A DNA stretch of 64,000 bases. It comes from an uncultured SAR86 cluster bacterium. Lineage in GTDB: Bacteria; Pseudomonadota; Gammaproteobacteria; Magnimaribacterales; D2472. The stretch is taken from the NCBI GenBank assembly GCA_902583575.1, contig CACHWY010000006.1, positions 1-64,000 on the forward strand, written 5' to 3'. The notes under the pieces are model-generated. The model made no database searches. It had not been told where the DNA came from and was given only the letters and a program-made list of their open reading frames with translations. Each line of letters opens with the position of its first letter. The first letter of the stretch is position 1. Shown piece by piece: positions 28,231-38,046 of this stretch. A program made the position numbers and the translations under genes.

Positions 28231-30078
28231 TTATTCTTTTGGCTTTGTAAGATCAATAATTGGGTTTTTGTTTTTGATTTCTTGTTCAGCCTTAAAATAG
28301 TTATATTTCTCTAGTGAGATTTGATTTGCCACATCAGAATCTGTCAAAATTGTCGGCTTTAAGAAAACCATTAAATTTTTTGTGCTAGTGCTTTTTGATG
28401 AAGATTGAAAAAGCCTTCCTAGAACTGGTATCGAGCCTAGTAATGGAACTTTAGAGACAACTTCCTGAATGTCTTCATCGATGAGGCCTCCAAGAACAAT
28501 TATTTGATTGTTATCTACGAGTACAGTAGTTTCTATTTCTCTTTTATTCGTAATTATATCAATACCACTTTGTGAAACACCTGCGATGCCAGAAACACCT
28601 TGTTTGATGTTCAAAATCACAGATGCTCCTTCATTAATTTGAGGAGTGATTTCTAGTTCTATACCAACTTCCTGTCTAGATGTTGTTCTAAATGGATTAG
28701 AGTTATTTGTGCCAAGACTCTCACCAGTAGTTATAGGAATTTCTTGGCCTATAAAAAGTCGTGCAGGCTCATTGTCCATAGCGAGAATGGAAGGTGTAGA
28801 TAAGATGTTTGAATCTGTGTCATCTGCGATTGCATTTAAAATTCCAACAAAATTATCTTTTCCTTTTGTTAAATCACCAAATCCAGCAACAAGTCCTTGT
28901 GTATTTAAAAGAGATGATATGGCCGTTGTTGTTAAAGTTACATCTTGCTGATCATCTGCTGCACCAGCGATTGCTAGCAGGTCAGCACCAGACCCTGAAA
29001 ACCTTGTAATTCCCACTGGAATGCTATTCTCATCATTACCAGAATAGATAGCCTCAACACCAAGCCTTCTTGCAGCGTTTTCAGAAAGATCGACAACAAT
29101 TGCTTCTACAAGCACTTGAGCTCTTCTTATATCTAGTTTTGCAATAATACTTCTAATTGAATTAAGATTATCTCCAGAAGTGGAAACAATTAATGAATTT
29201 GTTTTTTCATGGTGCGTGATAACAGTCTTCATACCTTCAGCGTCACTAATAAAGCTGCCTGAAATTGAATTTAATATTGCGGCTAAATCAGCAGCTTGTG
29301 CATATTTTAAATAAATAACATCCATCGAATCATCTGATGTTATATCTTTATCAAGCAATTTCAGAGTTGATTTAATATTTTGTGTAACTAAATCATTTGC
29401 TGATAATATTATTGAATTTGAAGGAGTAAAAGGTATTGCTATAAAATCATTTATTGTAGGATTATTTTGAGCTTTTAATCTATCAAGAATCCTTGCTCCC
29501 TCAATTGAAGAGAGTTTATTGAGTTTTATTATTGAAATTTTAGCTGTATTGTTTTTGTCTAAATTGTTAAGCAGGTCTCTTACTCTCTCAACATTGCTGA
29601 CCCTATCAACAAGTAATATGGAGTTAACAGAAGGGATACTGGATAAATGAGATTGTCTTCCTGTAATTGGTTTTATCATTGGAAGAATTTCTTCAGTAGA
29701 TCTATTTTTTAATGGAATAACTGCTGTTTCAAAGCTTCCACCAGAAAAGTCCTCAGTATTATCTCTTGTAGCTTCATTTTCAGGCACTACTCTTAAAAAT
29801 CCATCCTCTAAAATAGCGCTAAAGCCATTCACTTGAATTGTTCTTAAATAAACATCCCAAACCTGCTCTCTGTTCAGATTTGCATTTGAATAGATTGTAA
29901 TTTTACCTTTTACCCTCGGATCTAAAATAATTGTCTTCTTTGAAAACTGGGCAATATCTTGGGTAACTTTTTTAATATCTACATCTTCATAATTTAATAT
30001 AAAAGAATCTTGAGCAAAAGCACTACCTATTGATAGTAATGCAAGAGAAAGAATTTTATATTTACTATTAAATTTCAT
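28231..30078 (-). CDS. gspD: Type II secretion secretin GspD
   Basis: 615 residues with a signal peptide (to about AFA, residue 22). N0 domain FILNYEDVDIKKVTQDIA, three N1-N3 ring repeats (VIPLKNRSTEEILPMIKPI, IIKLNKLSSIEGARIL, VIYLKYAQAADLAAILNSI) and the secretin core with VPLLGSIPVLGRLFQ near the end. It forms the outer-membrane gate. No pilotin gene was seen nearby. Overlaps gspC by 4 bp. Confidence 0.97.
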   Translation of the reverse strand: MKFNSKYKILSLALLSIGSAFAQDSFILNYEDVDIKKVTQDIAQFSKKTIILDPRVKGKITIYSNANLNREQVWDVYLRTIQVNGFSAILEDGFLRVVPENEATRDNTEDFSGGSFETAVIPLKNRSTEEILPMIKPITGRQSHLSSIPSVNSILLVDRVSNVERVRDLLNNLDKNNTAKISIIKLNKLSSIEGARILDRLKAQNNPTINDFIAIPFTPSNSIILSANDLVTQNIKSTLKLLDKDITSDDSMDVIYLKYAQAADLAAILNSISGSFISDAEGMKTVITHHEKTNSLIVSTSGDNLNSIRSIIAKLDIRRAQVLVEAIVVDLSENAARRLGVEAIYSGNDENSIPVGITRFSGSGADLLAIAGAADDQQDVTLTTTAISSLLNTQGLVAGFGDLTKGKDNFVGILNAIADDTDSNILSTPSILAMDNEPARLFIGQEIPITTGESLGTNNSNPFRTTSRQEVGIELEITPQINEGASVILNIKQGVSGIAGVSQSGIDIITNKREIETTVLVDNNQIIVLGGLIDEDIQEVVSKVPLLGSIPVLGRLFQSSSKSTSTKNLMVFLKPTILTDSDVANQISLEKYNYFKAEQEIKNKNPIIDLTKPKE

Positions 30079-30473
30079 AAGTTAATGCCAACAAGATTTT
30101 CAATTTTGTATAATTTTTCTTGATTTCGAAATACAATCTCATCTTTAGTTACTTCTACTAATTCATAGACACCTTCTAGTTTTTCACCTTTAGCAACAAC
30201 AAACTCCTTGTTGCCTTTTTTAAGTATGACTGATGAATCAATATTACCAGATCTATAACCAATTAATTTATATTCAAAATCTGGAGTAGTTTTAATATTC
30301 TTCGAACTCTCATCTATAGAATTAGTGTTGAATGAGAAGTCCGTCATATCTGGTATATTTAAATTTTTAATATCGGGTTGATTGGTAAATGATATTAATA
30401 AATTTGCTATTAAAATAAATACAGGTACAGATAATATTAATAAGAAAAAATTTTTTATTTTTATAAAGTTCAT
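30075..30473 (-). CDS. gspC: Type II secretion protein GspC, short form without PDZ domain
   Basis: 132 residues: one span at about 9-28 and a periplasmic homology region (about 65-132; YKLIGYRSGNIDSSVILKKG, FVVAKGEKLEGVYELVEV) that in relatives contacts the secretin N0 domain. The PDZ or coiled-coil C-terminus of longer GspC proteins is missing, as in several other bacteria. The gene starts 7 bp after a hairpin that follows the TonB-receptor gene, and no clear ribosome site is exposed. Confidence 0.88.
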   Translation of the reverse strand: MNFIKIKNFFLLILSVPVFILIANLLISFTNQPDIKNLNIPDMTDFSFNTNSIDESSKNIKTTPDFEYKLIGYRSGNIDSSVILKKGNKEFVVAKGEKLEGVYELVEVTKDEIVFRNQEKLYKIENLVGINL

Positions 30474-30479
30474 AATACA

Positions 30480-30508
30480 AAAATGAGCTACCTAGTGTAG
30501 CTCATTTT
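30480..30508 (-). terminator. Hairpin between TonB-receptor gene and gspC
   Basis: A 12-bp perfect inverted repeat (AAAATGAGCTAC at 30480-30491 with 30497-30508) around 5 bases, followed on the minus strand by T5. It lies 15 bp after the receptor stop and 7 bp before the gspC ATG, so it probably causes partial termination, or protects the receptor message and lowers gsp expression. Confidence 0.7.
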
Positions 30509-30523
30509 TTAAAAAAAAATAAA

Positions 30524-33154
30524 TTAAAAACTATATTTAAAGCCCAATGATACTGAAGTGCCAAGATTGTATTGATCATATATTACAGTATCTGCCATAG
30601 CAGCATAATATTCTTCATCAAGAATATTTCTTAACTCAAGTGATATCTTTAGATCAGAGTCATTACTACCATACGATAGTGTTTTAGAATAAACAAAATC
30701 TACTAAAAGTGGCGGCTCCTCATATATATCTGGAAGAACATCAATACCCCTTGCTCTAACTCTATCACTTACATAATTAACTATAAGTGTTCCTTGAGTG
30801 CCATTTTGTAAATCGTCCCATCCAAGTTGAAGGTTTGCAATTTCTTCAGATTGGCCTTGAAGTCTTGTATCTCTTCCATTTGCAAACAAGCTAGCAGCCT
30901 TAACTTCACTTCCTTGTGTATTTATATAAGTATCCGTATCATTGTAAATTACTTCAGAATCAGTAGCAGTAAAATTCATTTTAAAAATAAATTCCTTTGT
31001 GCTGCCCCATTTTGAATCAGGGAGTAGATCTTCATAAATTCTTTCATACTCAATCTCAAAACCAGTCACTTCAGCTGAAGGTACGTTTTGATAAGAAGTA
31101 ATAATTAAGTCACCAGATTCATTTACAACTTCTTCAATTGGTTTTGAAATATCTTTATAGAATAAGCCTGCTGTTAAGAACTGATTAAATCCCCAATAAT
31201 ATTCAACTCTTAAATCAATATTGTCTATTTCAGAATTTTCTAAATATAGGGAACCTGATATAACCCTATCAGTATCAACATCTATAAATAATGTTGGAGA
31301 TAGCTCCCTAAATGTTGGCCTCGCAATAGTTTGGGAAAGACCAAGTCTAATTTGAAGGTTTTCATCAAATTCAGGTAAATAAGTTAATGTGAACGAAGGT
31401 AAAGTGTAATCTTCATCAATGATCTTTTCTATATTATTATCAACCATTTGGAATACATCATAAGTATTTACCATCTGCTCACCATCTTCATTTCTTATAC
31501 CAGCTGCCAATCTAAAGTTTTCATTTAAATAAGCATCTAAGGTGATATACAAAGAGGATATTTCTAAGTCACCCTGATAACCTGCAGGCGATGAAGCTGC
31601 GGTATTTTCAATTAAAATTAATCTTGATGGATCAAAATTCTTATCCTCAAATATATAATCAATCCTATTATTTAGTCCATCAGATGGTATTGGTCCACCT
31701 TCGGCTAAGAATCTATAACTTCTAACCTGTGCGTCTCGATAGTTATTTGATTGATCAAACCCTGTCTTTATAATTACCTCCTGATCTCCAAGTTCTAATG
31801 GGAATGTTAAATCAATACCAAAATTCTCATTATTATCATTTACGTAACTAAACTGTGTTTGATTTCTGCCAGTATTTACATCATATTGCCAAAAACCTCT
31901 ATCATCAGTATCTTCATAGAAGACAACTCTTTCATATGGTGCATATCTTGAAGCATCACCACCAGCAAGTCTTACATCAAGCTCCATATCATTTTGAAAA
32001 ATATAATTATAATTAAGTTGATGATTTGTAAGCTCTCTTTCAAAAAACTCAGTAAAATCCTCTCTTACATTTCCTGAATCAGAGGTATCATATCCTTGAA
32101 GAGTTCTTGCCTCTTTAGTACCTTTATGAATATACATACCAGTATATTTTAGTTCTGCTGTATCTGTTTCAATACCAGCAACAGCCATAAGATAGGTAGT
32201 AACATTATTTGAGGTTGATTTAAATGTCTTATCATTTCCCCTTATAACAATAGAAGTGCCGTCTCCTTGACCTTGAATATCACCAGTTTGTCTGATTCCT
32301 TCTTGAGTTTCCCATGAGCTTTTTACGCCAGCTGTAAGAAGAACACCGATACTTGCAGATTCATCATCAAGAATATCTTCAATGCCTATATCTAGTTCAT
32401 CCCCATAAGTAAAACTTACCGAGTTATCCAAAGGCACATCGCCTTCTTGAATAACCCAAAGTTCTGAATTAACAAACTCTCGACCTGCATTTGCAAGCTC
32501 GTAAGTTTTGAAATTTGACCTATCGAGCTTTTGATTACTATTAATTGCTCTTTGAACAAATGATGGAAAATCTCTTGTACCATCATCATATCCAAGATCG
32601 TCATCGTCACCACCATCATACAAAAGGCCATCTGATAGGGATGTTTCAGAATTATATCCTGATGAAAAAGATAGATCTAAAATTCTCTCTGAAGGAACAG
32701 CTTTAGTATTAATCTCTATGATACCGCCTCCAAATTCTCCTGGCATGTCTGCAGAATATGTTTTTTGAACAATTGATGATTCGATTAGCTGAGTTGGAAA
32801 CAAATCCAAAGGAACTACTCTTTTAAGCGGCTCTGGACTTGGAAGACCTGAACCGTTTAAAGTTGCAGCGGAATATCTCTCTCCAAGACCTCTAACATAA
32901 ACATATTTCCCTCTAACAAGGCTTAAACCCGTTAATCTTGTTAAAGCAACTGCAATATTATCATCACCAGTCCTTTCTATTTCAGTTGAGTCAAGGATTG
33001 CAGAGATCTCAGATGTATCTCTTTTTTCATCTGGAATAAAGGAACCACTTACAACAACTTCTTCGATTTCTTGAGATGCGATCAAAGTTGAAAAAAGTGA
33101 TAATCCAATAATAAAGTTGTACTTAAGAACATCTACTATTTTTTCTGATTTCAT
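30524..33154 (-). CDS. TonB-dependent receptor next to the type II secretion operon
   Basis: 876 residues with signal peptide (to about IAS, residue 27), then [15 protein letters not shown], a TonB-box-like start of the mature protein. Plug-domain motif [18 protein letters not shown] with [19 protein letters not shown] defines a recognisable subgroup; the barrel ends with [15 protein letters not shown] precedes the ATG. It follows the surface-lipoprotein gene by 35 bp and leads into gspC, so lipoprotein and receptor probably act together on one substrate at the outer membrane, unknown at present. Confidence 0.9.
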   Translation of the reverse strand: MKSEKIVDVLKYNFIIGLSLFSTLIASQEIEEVVVSGSFIPDEKRDTSEISAILDSTEIERTGDDNIAVALTRLTGLSLVRGKYVYVRGLGERYSAATLNGSGLPSPEPLKRVVPLDLFPTQLIESSIVQKTYSADMPGEFGGGIIEINTKAVPSERILDLSFSSGYNSETSLSDGLLYDGGDDDDLGYDDGTRDFPSFVQRAINSNQKLDRSNFKTYELANAGREFVNSELWVIQEGDVPLDNSVSFTYGDELDIGIEDILDDESASIGVLLTAGVKSSWETQEGIRQTGDIQGQGDGTSIVIRGNDKTFKSTSNNVTTYLMAVAGIETDTAELKYTGMYIHKGTKEARTLQGYDTSDSGNVREDFTEFFERELTNHQLNYNYIFQNDMELDVRLAGGDASRYAPYERVVFYEDTDDRGFWQYDVNTGRNQTQFSYVNDNNENFGIDLTFPLELGDQEVIIKTGFDQSNNYRDAQVRSYRFLAEGGPIPSDGLNNRIDYIFEDKNFDPSRLILIENTAASSPAGYQGDLEISSLYITLDAYLNENFRLAAGIRNEDGEQMVNTYDVFQMVDNNIEKIIDEDYTLPSFTLTYLPEFDENLQIRLGLSQTIARPTFRELSPTLFIDVDTDRVISGSLYLENSEIDNIDLRVEYYWGFNQFLTAGLFYKDISKPIEEVVNESGDLIITSYQNVPSAEVTGFEIEYERIYEDLLPDSKWGSTKEFIFKMNFTATDSEVIYNDTDTYINTQGSEVKAASLFANGRDTRLQGQSEEIANLQLGWDDLQNGTQGTLIVNYVSDRVRARGIDVLPDIYEEPPLLVDFVYSKTLSYGSNDSDLKISLELRNILDEEYYAAMADTVIYDQYNLGTSVSLGFKYSF

Positions 33155-33189
33155 ATTATCTCCAATAAATATTTATTTAATTAGCCTTC

Positions 33190-36153
33190 TTATTGGACTT
33201 CTATAGTTCCAGATAACGTCCAGTTCTTATACCAAGTATCAGTAGCGCCACTTACAGCTCCTATATAGGTTGGTGTCGTAAACCAGCTATCTGCATTATA
33301 TGCATCTGGTATTGCTGTAACAGTCACTGCTGACTCTGCAGTGCCATTAACGACTCCTGTAAGTGTATTCACATATGTTCCACCGCCTGAATTTGCACCA
33401 TAGAGGTTGTTGGAACCAGCTTTTACAATTGCATTGACTTGAGCGATTGATGCACCGCCCGCTGATGCATCTGTTTTGATATAACCAGGACAATCCATAG
33501 CAACGGAATTCATTGAGAATGTCGGTGTGACTGCTCCTGCTTGAACTGTTTCTAAGAAAGTTGTTTCAATACAATTAGTTGTTTTCCCAGTAACAGCGTT
33601 ATTTACTATGGCTACACCATTTAGATATTGGCCTGAAACACCTTCTTTTAGTTTAAATACATCATCAAATCCTTTTGAAATAAAAGTAAAGTTTGAAACA
33701 ACTGCATTAGATCTTGGTTCAGTCAAATAACCAACTGCCTTATCAGCGTTTGTATTATCAGACTCTACAATATGGTCGCCTTTGTCATTGGATTGTTGGA
33801 CAATCACATATTGAAGTCTACCTTGATAACCCCAGTCTATATCTAAGTTATCGTCATCAGCACCTGTGCAAACCAGGTACTTAACATCAACCGTTCCACC
33901 AAAGAATTCAACACAATCATCAGCGTTGTTGTGGACTTGAATATAAGAAACATCTGTTCCACTACCAACACCACCGAAAGTTATTCCATTAAGTTCATTG
34001 CCAGGAAAAACCTCATAACCTGCATATTGAACTCTAAGATATTTTAGAGTACCACTGCTGTCAGTTGGTGTTTCTCCACCCATGGTGTCTCCTGTTGAGC
34101 CTTCAACATCTTTCTCACATGGATCCACTCTGACACCTGCTGTGGTAGAAGTTCCAGCAGTTGAATATGAACATTTATTAATTGGTGACTTTCCAAGCAA
34201 AACTAAACCACCCCATAAACCTCTTGTATTAACAATATCTGCCTCTCCAAGAATATCTTGTCTTCCAGTCATTATTATTGGTGCAGATGATGTTCCAACC
34301 GCATTTAATTTAGAGCCTCTTGTTACAACAAGGTAATCGTTTCCAGATTCTCCAAAAACAGTAACACCAGGTTCAATTGTTAATGTTGCACTGGCACCTC
34401 CTGTTTTTGTTCCGTCTGATCCCATATCAATACCGACAGCAACCTTGCCATCTAATTTATAATAATTTCCTGCAACTAAAGTTAAATCAGTTTCTAGAAC
34501 TCCAGATAATGAACATACTTTTCTTCCAAGGAGCACTTCTGATTCTAAAGTGCCAACAGGACACTCAGGATCAGTAAATAATCCTAGTGTCCAGCCAGCG
34601 GCCCAATTATTTTCTATATCTGAACCAGGGGAAAAGGCTCCTATATAGTTTGTGGCAGAAAACCATGTATCAACAATATATCTTGCCTCTTTTGAACTAT
34701 AAGTAGGACATAAGTCTGTTGGTGTACCTGCAGCTTGTGGTCCAACTGCACACATTCCTTGAACCTTTGTAACGTCAAAAGCAGAAGTAACTGCACTTTC
34801 GTTATCGCCTAAAAAGAATCCTGAAACAAGTGTATTTGTCCCTATTACTAAATCTGTTGCTCTTTCTTTAATAGAAGCTTCTAATTGTGCAGCTGTAACT
34901 CCACTTGCGTCAGTGTCAGCCTTGAAAGGTGATGTATCACCTGCAGCATCCATAAAAATAGAGTGATGCTGAAGTTTTGGTGTAAGAGCACCGTCTTGAA
35001 TAGTTTCAATATTGGTAGATTCAATAAGATTTTGAGATACGTTATTTTTTACAATTCCATTAATATACACACCTGAGACACCTTCTTTATACTTTAAAGG
35101 TTCATCAGCCCCTTGAGCTAAAAATGTAAAATTTGCAACCATTGGACGTGATCTTGGTTCTGTAAGGTAACCAACTGAGCTATCTGAATTAGTATTATCT
35201 GATTCTACTACGTGGTCACTTGCATCTGAGGACTGTTTAACAACTACAAATTGCATTTTTCCTTGATATCCCCAATCGATATCGAGATTGTCATCCCCAG
35301 CATTTGAGCAAATTAGATGCTTAACATTGACAGTGCCGCCGAAAAACTCGACACAGTCATCTTGATTATTATGTACTTGAACAAAATCGACTTCAGTAGC
35401 ATCACCAACACCACCAAAAGTTATTCCGTTTAACTCATTGCCTGGAAAAATCTCATATCCAGCGTATTCGACTCTCACAAAGTTTAATTTACCTGAATTA
35501 TCATTTTTGTTAGCGCCGCCCATTAGTGCATTTGAACCCTCAACAACTTTTTCACAAGCTGCAGTTCCTCTTACATCATTTGAACACTTATTTATTGGAG
35601 CTTGGCCTAAGATAACTAAACCGCCCCATAGACCTCTTTCTAATTCACCAACTGTTCCTTCAATTGCAGTATTATGTGTAAATCTAATCGGTTTAGATTG
35701 TGTTCCGTTTGCAATAATTTTAGATCCTCTGTTTACAACTAAATAATCCTGGGAAACTTTTCCTAAGATTACAGCATCAGCAGGTATTGTTAATGTTGCT
35801 GAAACACCACCTGATTTTGTTCCATCGCCACCCATATCAACTCCAACGTCAACCTTTCCAAGCATTCTATACATAACGTCGGCTGTAAGAGTAAGGTCAC
35901 TCGTGATAGGTCCTTGAATTGCACAAACTGTGTTTCCTGCAACTGGGGATCCATTTGTTATAAAAGAAGAATCTGGACACTCTCCAGTACGAACATTACT
36001 TCCAACACCGCCTGAACCTCCACCACCAGTAGGATCACCTAAAGAGCCTAATTCACCAGGTGATGCAATACTTGTATCGCCACCGCCGCCACAGGCTACG
36101 AGAATAAATGCTGATAAAATTAAAGTGGTTTTTTTGATAGAATTAAAAAACAT
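33190..36153 (-). CDS. Large duplicated lipoprotein, probable surface beta-helix protein
   Basis: 987 residues. Lipobox LVACGGGGD (Cys21) after a signal peptide, then a Gly/Ser-rich linker to about residue 55. The rest is two homologous halves (about 58-515 and 530-987) that share GLWGGLVILG, then EYAGYEIFPGNELNGITFGG, VHNNQDDCVEFFGGTV, DDNLDIDWGYQGK and SDHVVESDNTNSD. These motifs belong to a widespread but uncharacterised family of predicted parallel beta-helix extracellular proteins. AGGAGG precedes the start and Pho-box-like repeats lie 78 bp upstream. With a TonB receptor and T2SS downstream, I infer a cell-surface binding or enzyme protein, perhaps exported by that T2SS. Confidence 0.85.
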   Translation of the reverse strand: MFFNSIKKTTLILSAFILVACGGGGDTSIASPGELGSLGDPTGGGGSGGVGSNVRTGECPDSSFITNGSPVAGNTVCAIQGPITSDLTLTADVMYRMLGKVDVGVDMGGDGTKSGGVSATLTIPADAVILGKVSQDYLVVNRGSKIIANGTQSKPIRFTHNTAIEGTVGELERGLWGGLVILGQAPINKCSNDVRGTAACEKVVEGSNALMGGANKNDNSGKLNFVRVEYAGYEIFPGNELNGITFGGVGDATEVDFVQVHNNQDDCVEFFGGTVNVKHLICSNAGDDNLDIDWGYQGKMQFVVVKQSSDASDHVVESDNTNSDSSVGYLTEPRSRPMVANFTFLAQGADEPLKYKEGVSGVYINGIVKNNVSQNLIESTNIETIQDGALTPKLQHHSIFMDAAGDTSPFKADTDASGVTAAQLEASIKERATDLVIGTNTLVSGFFLGDNESAVTSAFDVTKVQGMCAVGPQAAGTPTDLCPTYSSKEARYIVDTWFSATNYIGAFSPGSDIENNWAAGWTLGLFTDPECPVGTLESEVLLGRKVCSLSGVLETDLTLVAGNYYKLDGKVAVGIDMGSDGTKTGGASATLTIEPGVTVFGESGNDYLVVTRGSKLNAVGTSSAPIIMTGRQDILGEADIVNTRGLWGGLVLLGKSPINKCSYSTAGTSTTAGVRVDPCEKDVEGSTGDTMGGETPTDSSGTLKYLRVQYAGYEVFPGNELNGITFGGVGSGTDVSYIQVHNNADDCVEFFGGTVDVKYLVCTGADDDNLDIDWGYQGRLQYVIVQQSNDKGDHIVESDNTNADKAVGYLTEPRSNAVVSNFTFISKGFDDVFKLKEGVSGQYLNGVAIVNNAVTGKTTNCIETTFLETVQAGAVTPTFSMNSVAMDCPGYIKTDASAGGASIAQVNAIVKAGSNNLYGANSGGGTYVNTLTGVVNGTAESAVTVTAIPDAYNADSWFTTPTYIGAVSGATDTWYKNWTLSGTIEVQ

Positions 36154-36230
36154 AATACGTCCCTCCTAGGAATACATGTTTGTATTTAAATCTATTTGGG
36201 TTACTGTAGATTGAACTTAATGTAAATTAA

Positions 36231-36271
36231 ACAAACAATTTTGTTACAAAGTTCTTCAGATTTGTTACAAA
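36231..36271 (-). promoter_or_regulatory. Tandem Pho-box-like repeats upstream of the lipoprotein-receptor-gsp block
   Basis: On the minus strand TTTGTAACAAA occurs twice with a 21-base period, each copy followed by an A/T tract and a second TG-type half site 11 bases on (TGAAGA, TGTTTG). The first copy agrees with the E. coli consensus at about 13 of 22 positions. It lies immediately after the phoR stop (36273) and 78 bp before the lipoprotein start, where an activator box belongs. Confidence 0.45.
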
Positions 36272-36272
36272 T

Positions 36273-38042
36273 TTATGAAGTGTTTAAAGGTAAAGTAAAC
36301 CAAAAGGTTGACCCCTGAGGTTTTACATTTCTTATACCAACCTCACCATTTAAATTATTTACAAGATTTTTTACAATAGCAAGACCTAGACCGCTTCCTT
36401 TTTCATCAGTTGCTCTAGCCTCAGCTGTTCTATAAAACCTGTCAAATAAAAAACCTTGCTCCTGATCAGGAATACCTCTTCCTGAATCTTTTACACTAAT
36501 TTCTAAATGATCTTTTACTTTTCTTGTAGAGATATTAATTGTTGATTCAGAATCAGAATACTTGAACGCATTTTCGATTAAGTTATTTAAGATTCTTTCA
36601 AGAGCATTTTTGTCTGCTAAAACTATTTTTCCTTTAGAACAAGAACAACTGATAGAGATATTTTTTCTTTTACCAAGATTTTTAAGAGAATCTATAGCTT
36701 TATTAATATGTTCATTTATATCGAGTTCTTCAATATTTAGTTTTAGCTCTCCATAATCAATTCTAGATAAATCAAGTAAAGAAGATACCATGTCGCTAAG
36801 TCTTTCAGAGTTATGCAAAATAGCTTTTGAAAAGACTTTTGCCTGTTTTTTGTCTTCAAGAGCTCCATCGACGAGAGTTTCAGCATTTGCCATGATAACA
36901 CTTACAGGCGTTCTTAATTCATGAGACACATTTGATATAAAATCTCTTCTCATAGAGCTAAATCTTCTTAGTTGAGTAATGTCGTGAACAACCAAAATAA
37001 ATTCTTTTGTAGTTTTAGATTGATTTATTGTTGCAAGAACCCAACTAGTACTCTTATCATCTAGCTCGATTTCAAATTCAATATCAGCTCTTTTTTTCTT
37101 TTTTGCCCTCTTTAATAAATAATTAAGTGATTTGATATTAAGGTCAGTAATTTTTTTTCCAACTAATTCATTTTTATTTAAGATCAATGACACTTGTTCA
37201 TTTTCATATGTAATTTTGCCATCTATATCAGCAACTATAATACCTTCTCCTAAATCATCTAAGACTGAACCAAACTGGTCTCTTTGTTTAGCAATTAAAT
37301 TGATTTTTGATTTAAGCTCCTCTGAGATTTGTGAAACACTTTGGGCAACATTACCGAATTCATCAGTTCTTTCAGTAGGGAGTGCTTTTAGATCTTTCTT
37401 TTTAGCCTTTCCATCAGAATCTGCAATTTTTGAAGTTGCATAAGCTAAATCTGCAATACTTCTGTAGGCATAGTTCGCTGCTATACCAGATGCTATTGAT
37501 GTAACAATAAAAGCAACCAAAGCAATTAAAATTATAGAAAGATTTAAACTTCGTATTGCAGAATCAACATTTACATAGGGAACTGCTATTCTAATAACAT
37601 TTGGACTCACATCATTATTATCCAGAATAGCGTAATACATCTGCTGTTGTTTTACGGTATCGCTATAACGAATAGACCAGCCTTTTCCTTTTAAAAAAGC
37701 GTCTTGAACCTCAGGTCTATTAATATGATTATCCAAGTCATTAATATTTTGAGTGTCAACATCTGAGTCACCAATTACTCTGCCATCAGACAATATAAGT
37801 GTTACTCTAGAATTTGATGCACTTCCCAGTCTGTCAGCTAAAGAGTCAGCTGCATTAGGACCCCCTATAGAATCAACTTCATCAACAACTTCTGCAAGAA
37901 GAGAGGCCTGATTTTGTAACTCATTAATAATATGTTTTTGGAAGGTATCAGTGATATCTCTTTCGGCAATAATGTATGAAACAAAAATACCTATTCCTAG
38001 GGATATAAAGATAATTAAAAATAATCGGGATCCTATTCCCAT
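36273..38042 (-). CDS. phoR: Phosphate-regulon sensor kinase PhoR
   Basis: 589 residues. Span near 7-25, periplasmic sensor domain (about 28-160), second span (about 167-187), HAMP-like linker, PAS domain near 258-355, then HisKA with RRDFISNVSHELRTPVSV (His374) and HATPase boxes NLIENAFKYSD, GRGIPDQEQ and GSGLGLAIVKNL. The large periplasmic domain is the long PhoR form rather than the short enteric form. Four bases separate it from phoB. Confidence 0.9.
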   Translation of the reverse strand: MGIGSRLFLIIFISLGIGIFVSYIIAERDITDTFQKHIINELQNQASLLAEVVDEVDSIGGPNAADSLADRLGSASNSRVTLILSDGRVIGDSDVDTQNINDLDNHINRPEVQDAFLKGKGWSIRYSDTVKQQQMYYAILDNNDVSPNVIRIAVPYVNVDSAIRSLNLSIILIALVAFIVTSIASGIAANYAYRSIADLAYATSKIADSDGKAKKKDLKALPTERTDEFGNVAQSVSQISEELKSKINLIAKQRDQFGSVLDDLGEGIIVADIDGKITYENEQVSLILNKNELVGKKITDLNIKSLNYLLKRAKKKKRADIEFEIELDDKSTSWVLATINQSKTTKEFILVVHDITQLRRFSSMRRDFISNVSHELRTPVSVIMANAETLVDGALEDKKQAKVFSKAILHNSERLSDMVSSLLDLSRIDYGELKLNIEELDINEHINKAIDSLKNLGKRKNISISCSCSKGKIVLADKNALERILNNLIENAFKYSDSESTINISTRKVKDHLEISVKDSGRGIPDQEQGFLFDRFYRTAEARATDEKGSGLGLAIVKNLVNNLNGEVGIRNVKPQGSTFWFTLPLNTS

Positions 38043-38046
38043 CTAT

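Noticed and set aside
36171-36186. Inverted repeat AATACA-TGTT-TGTATT just before the lipoprotein ribosome site
   Set aside because: Six-base A/T-rich arms are expected by chance, and its position in the leader gives no clear regulatory meaning.
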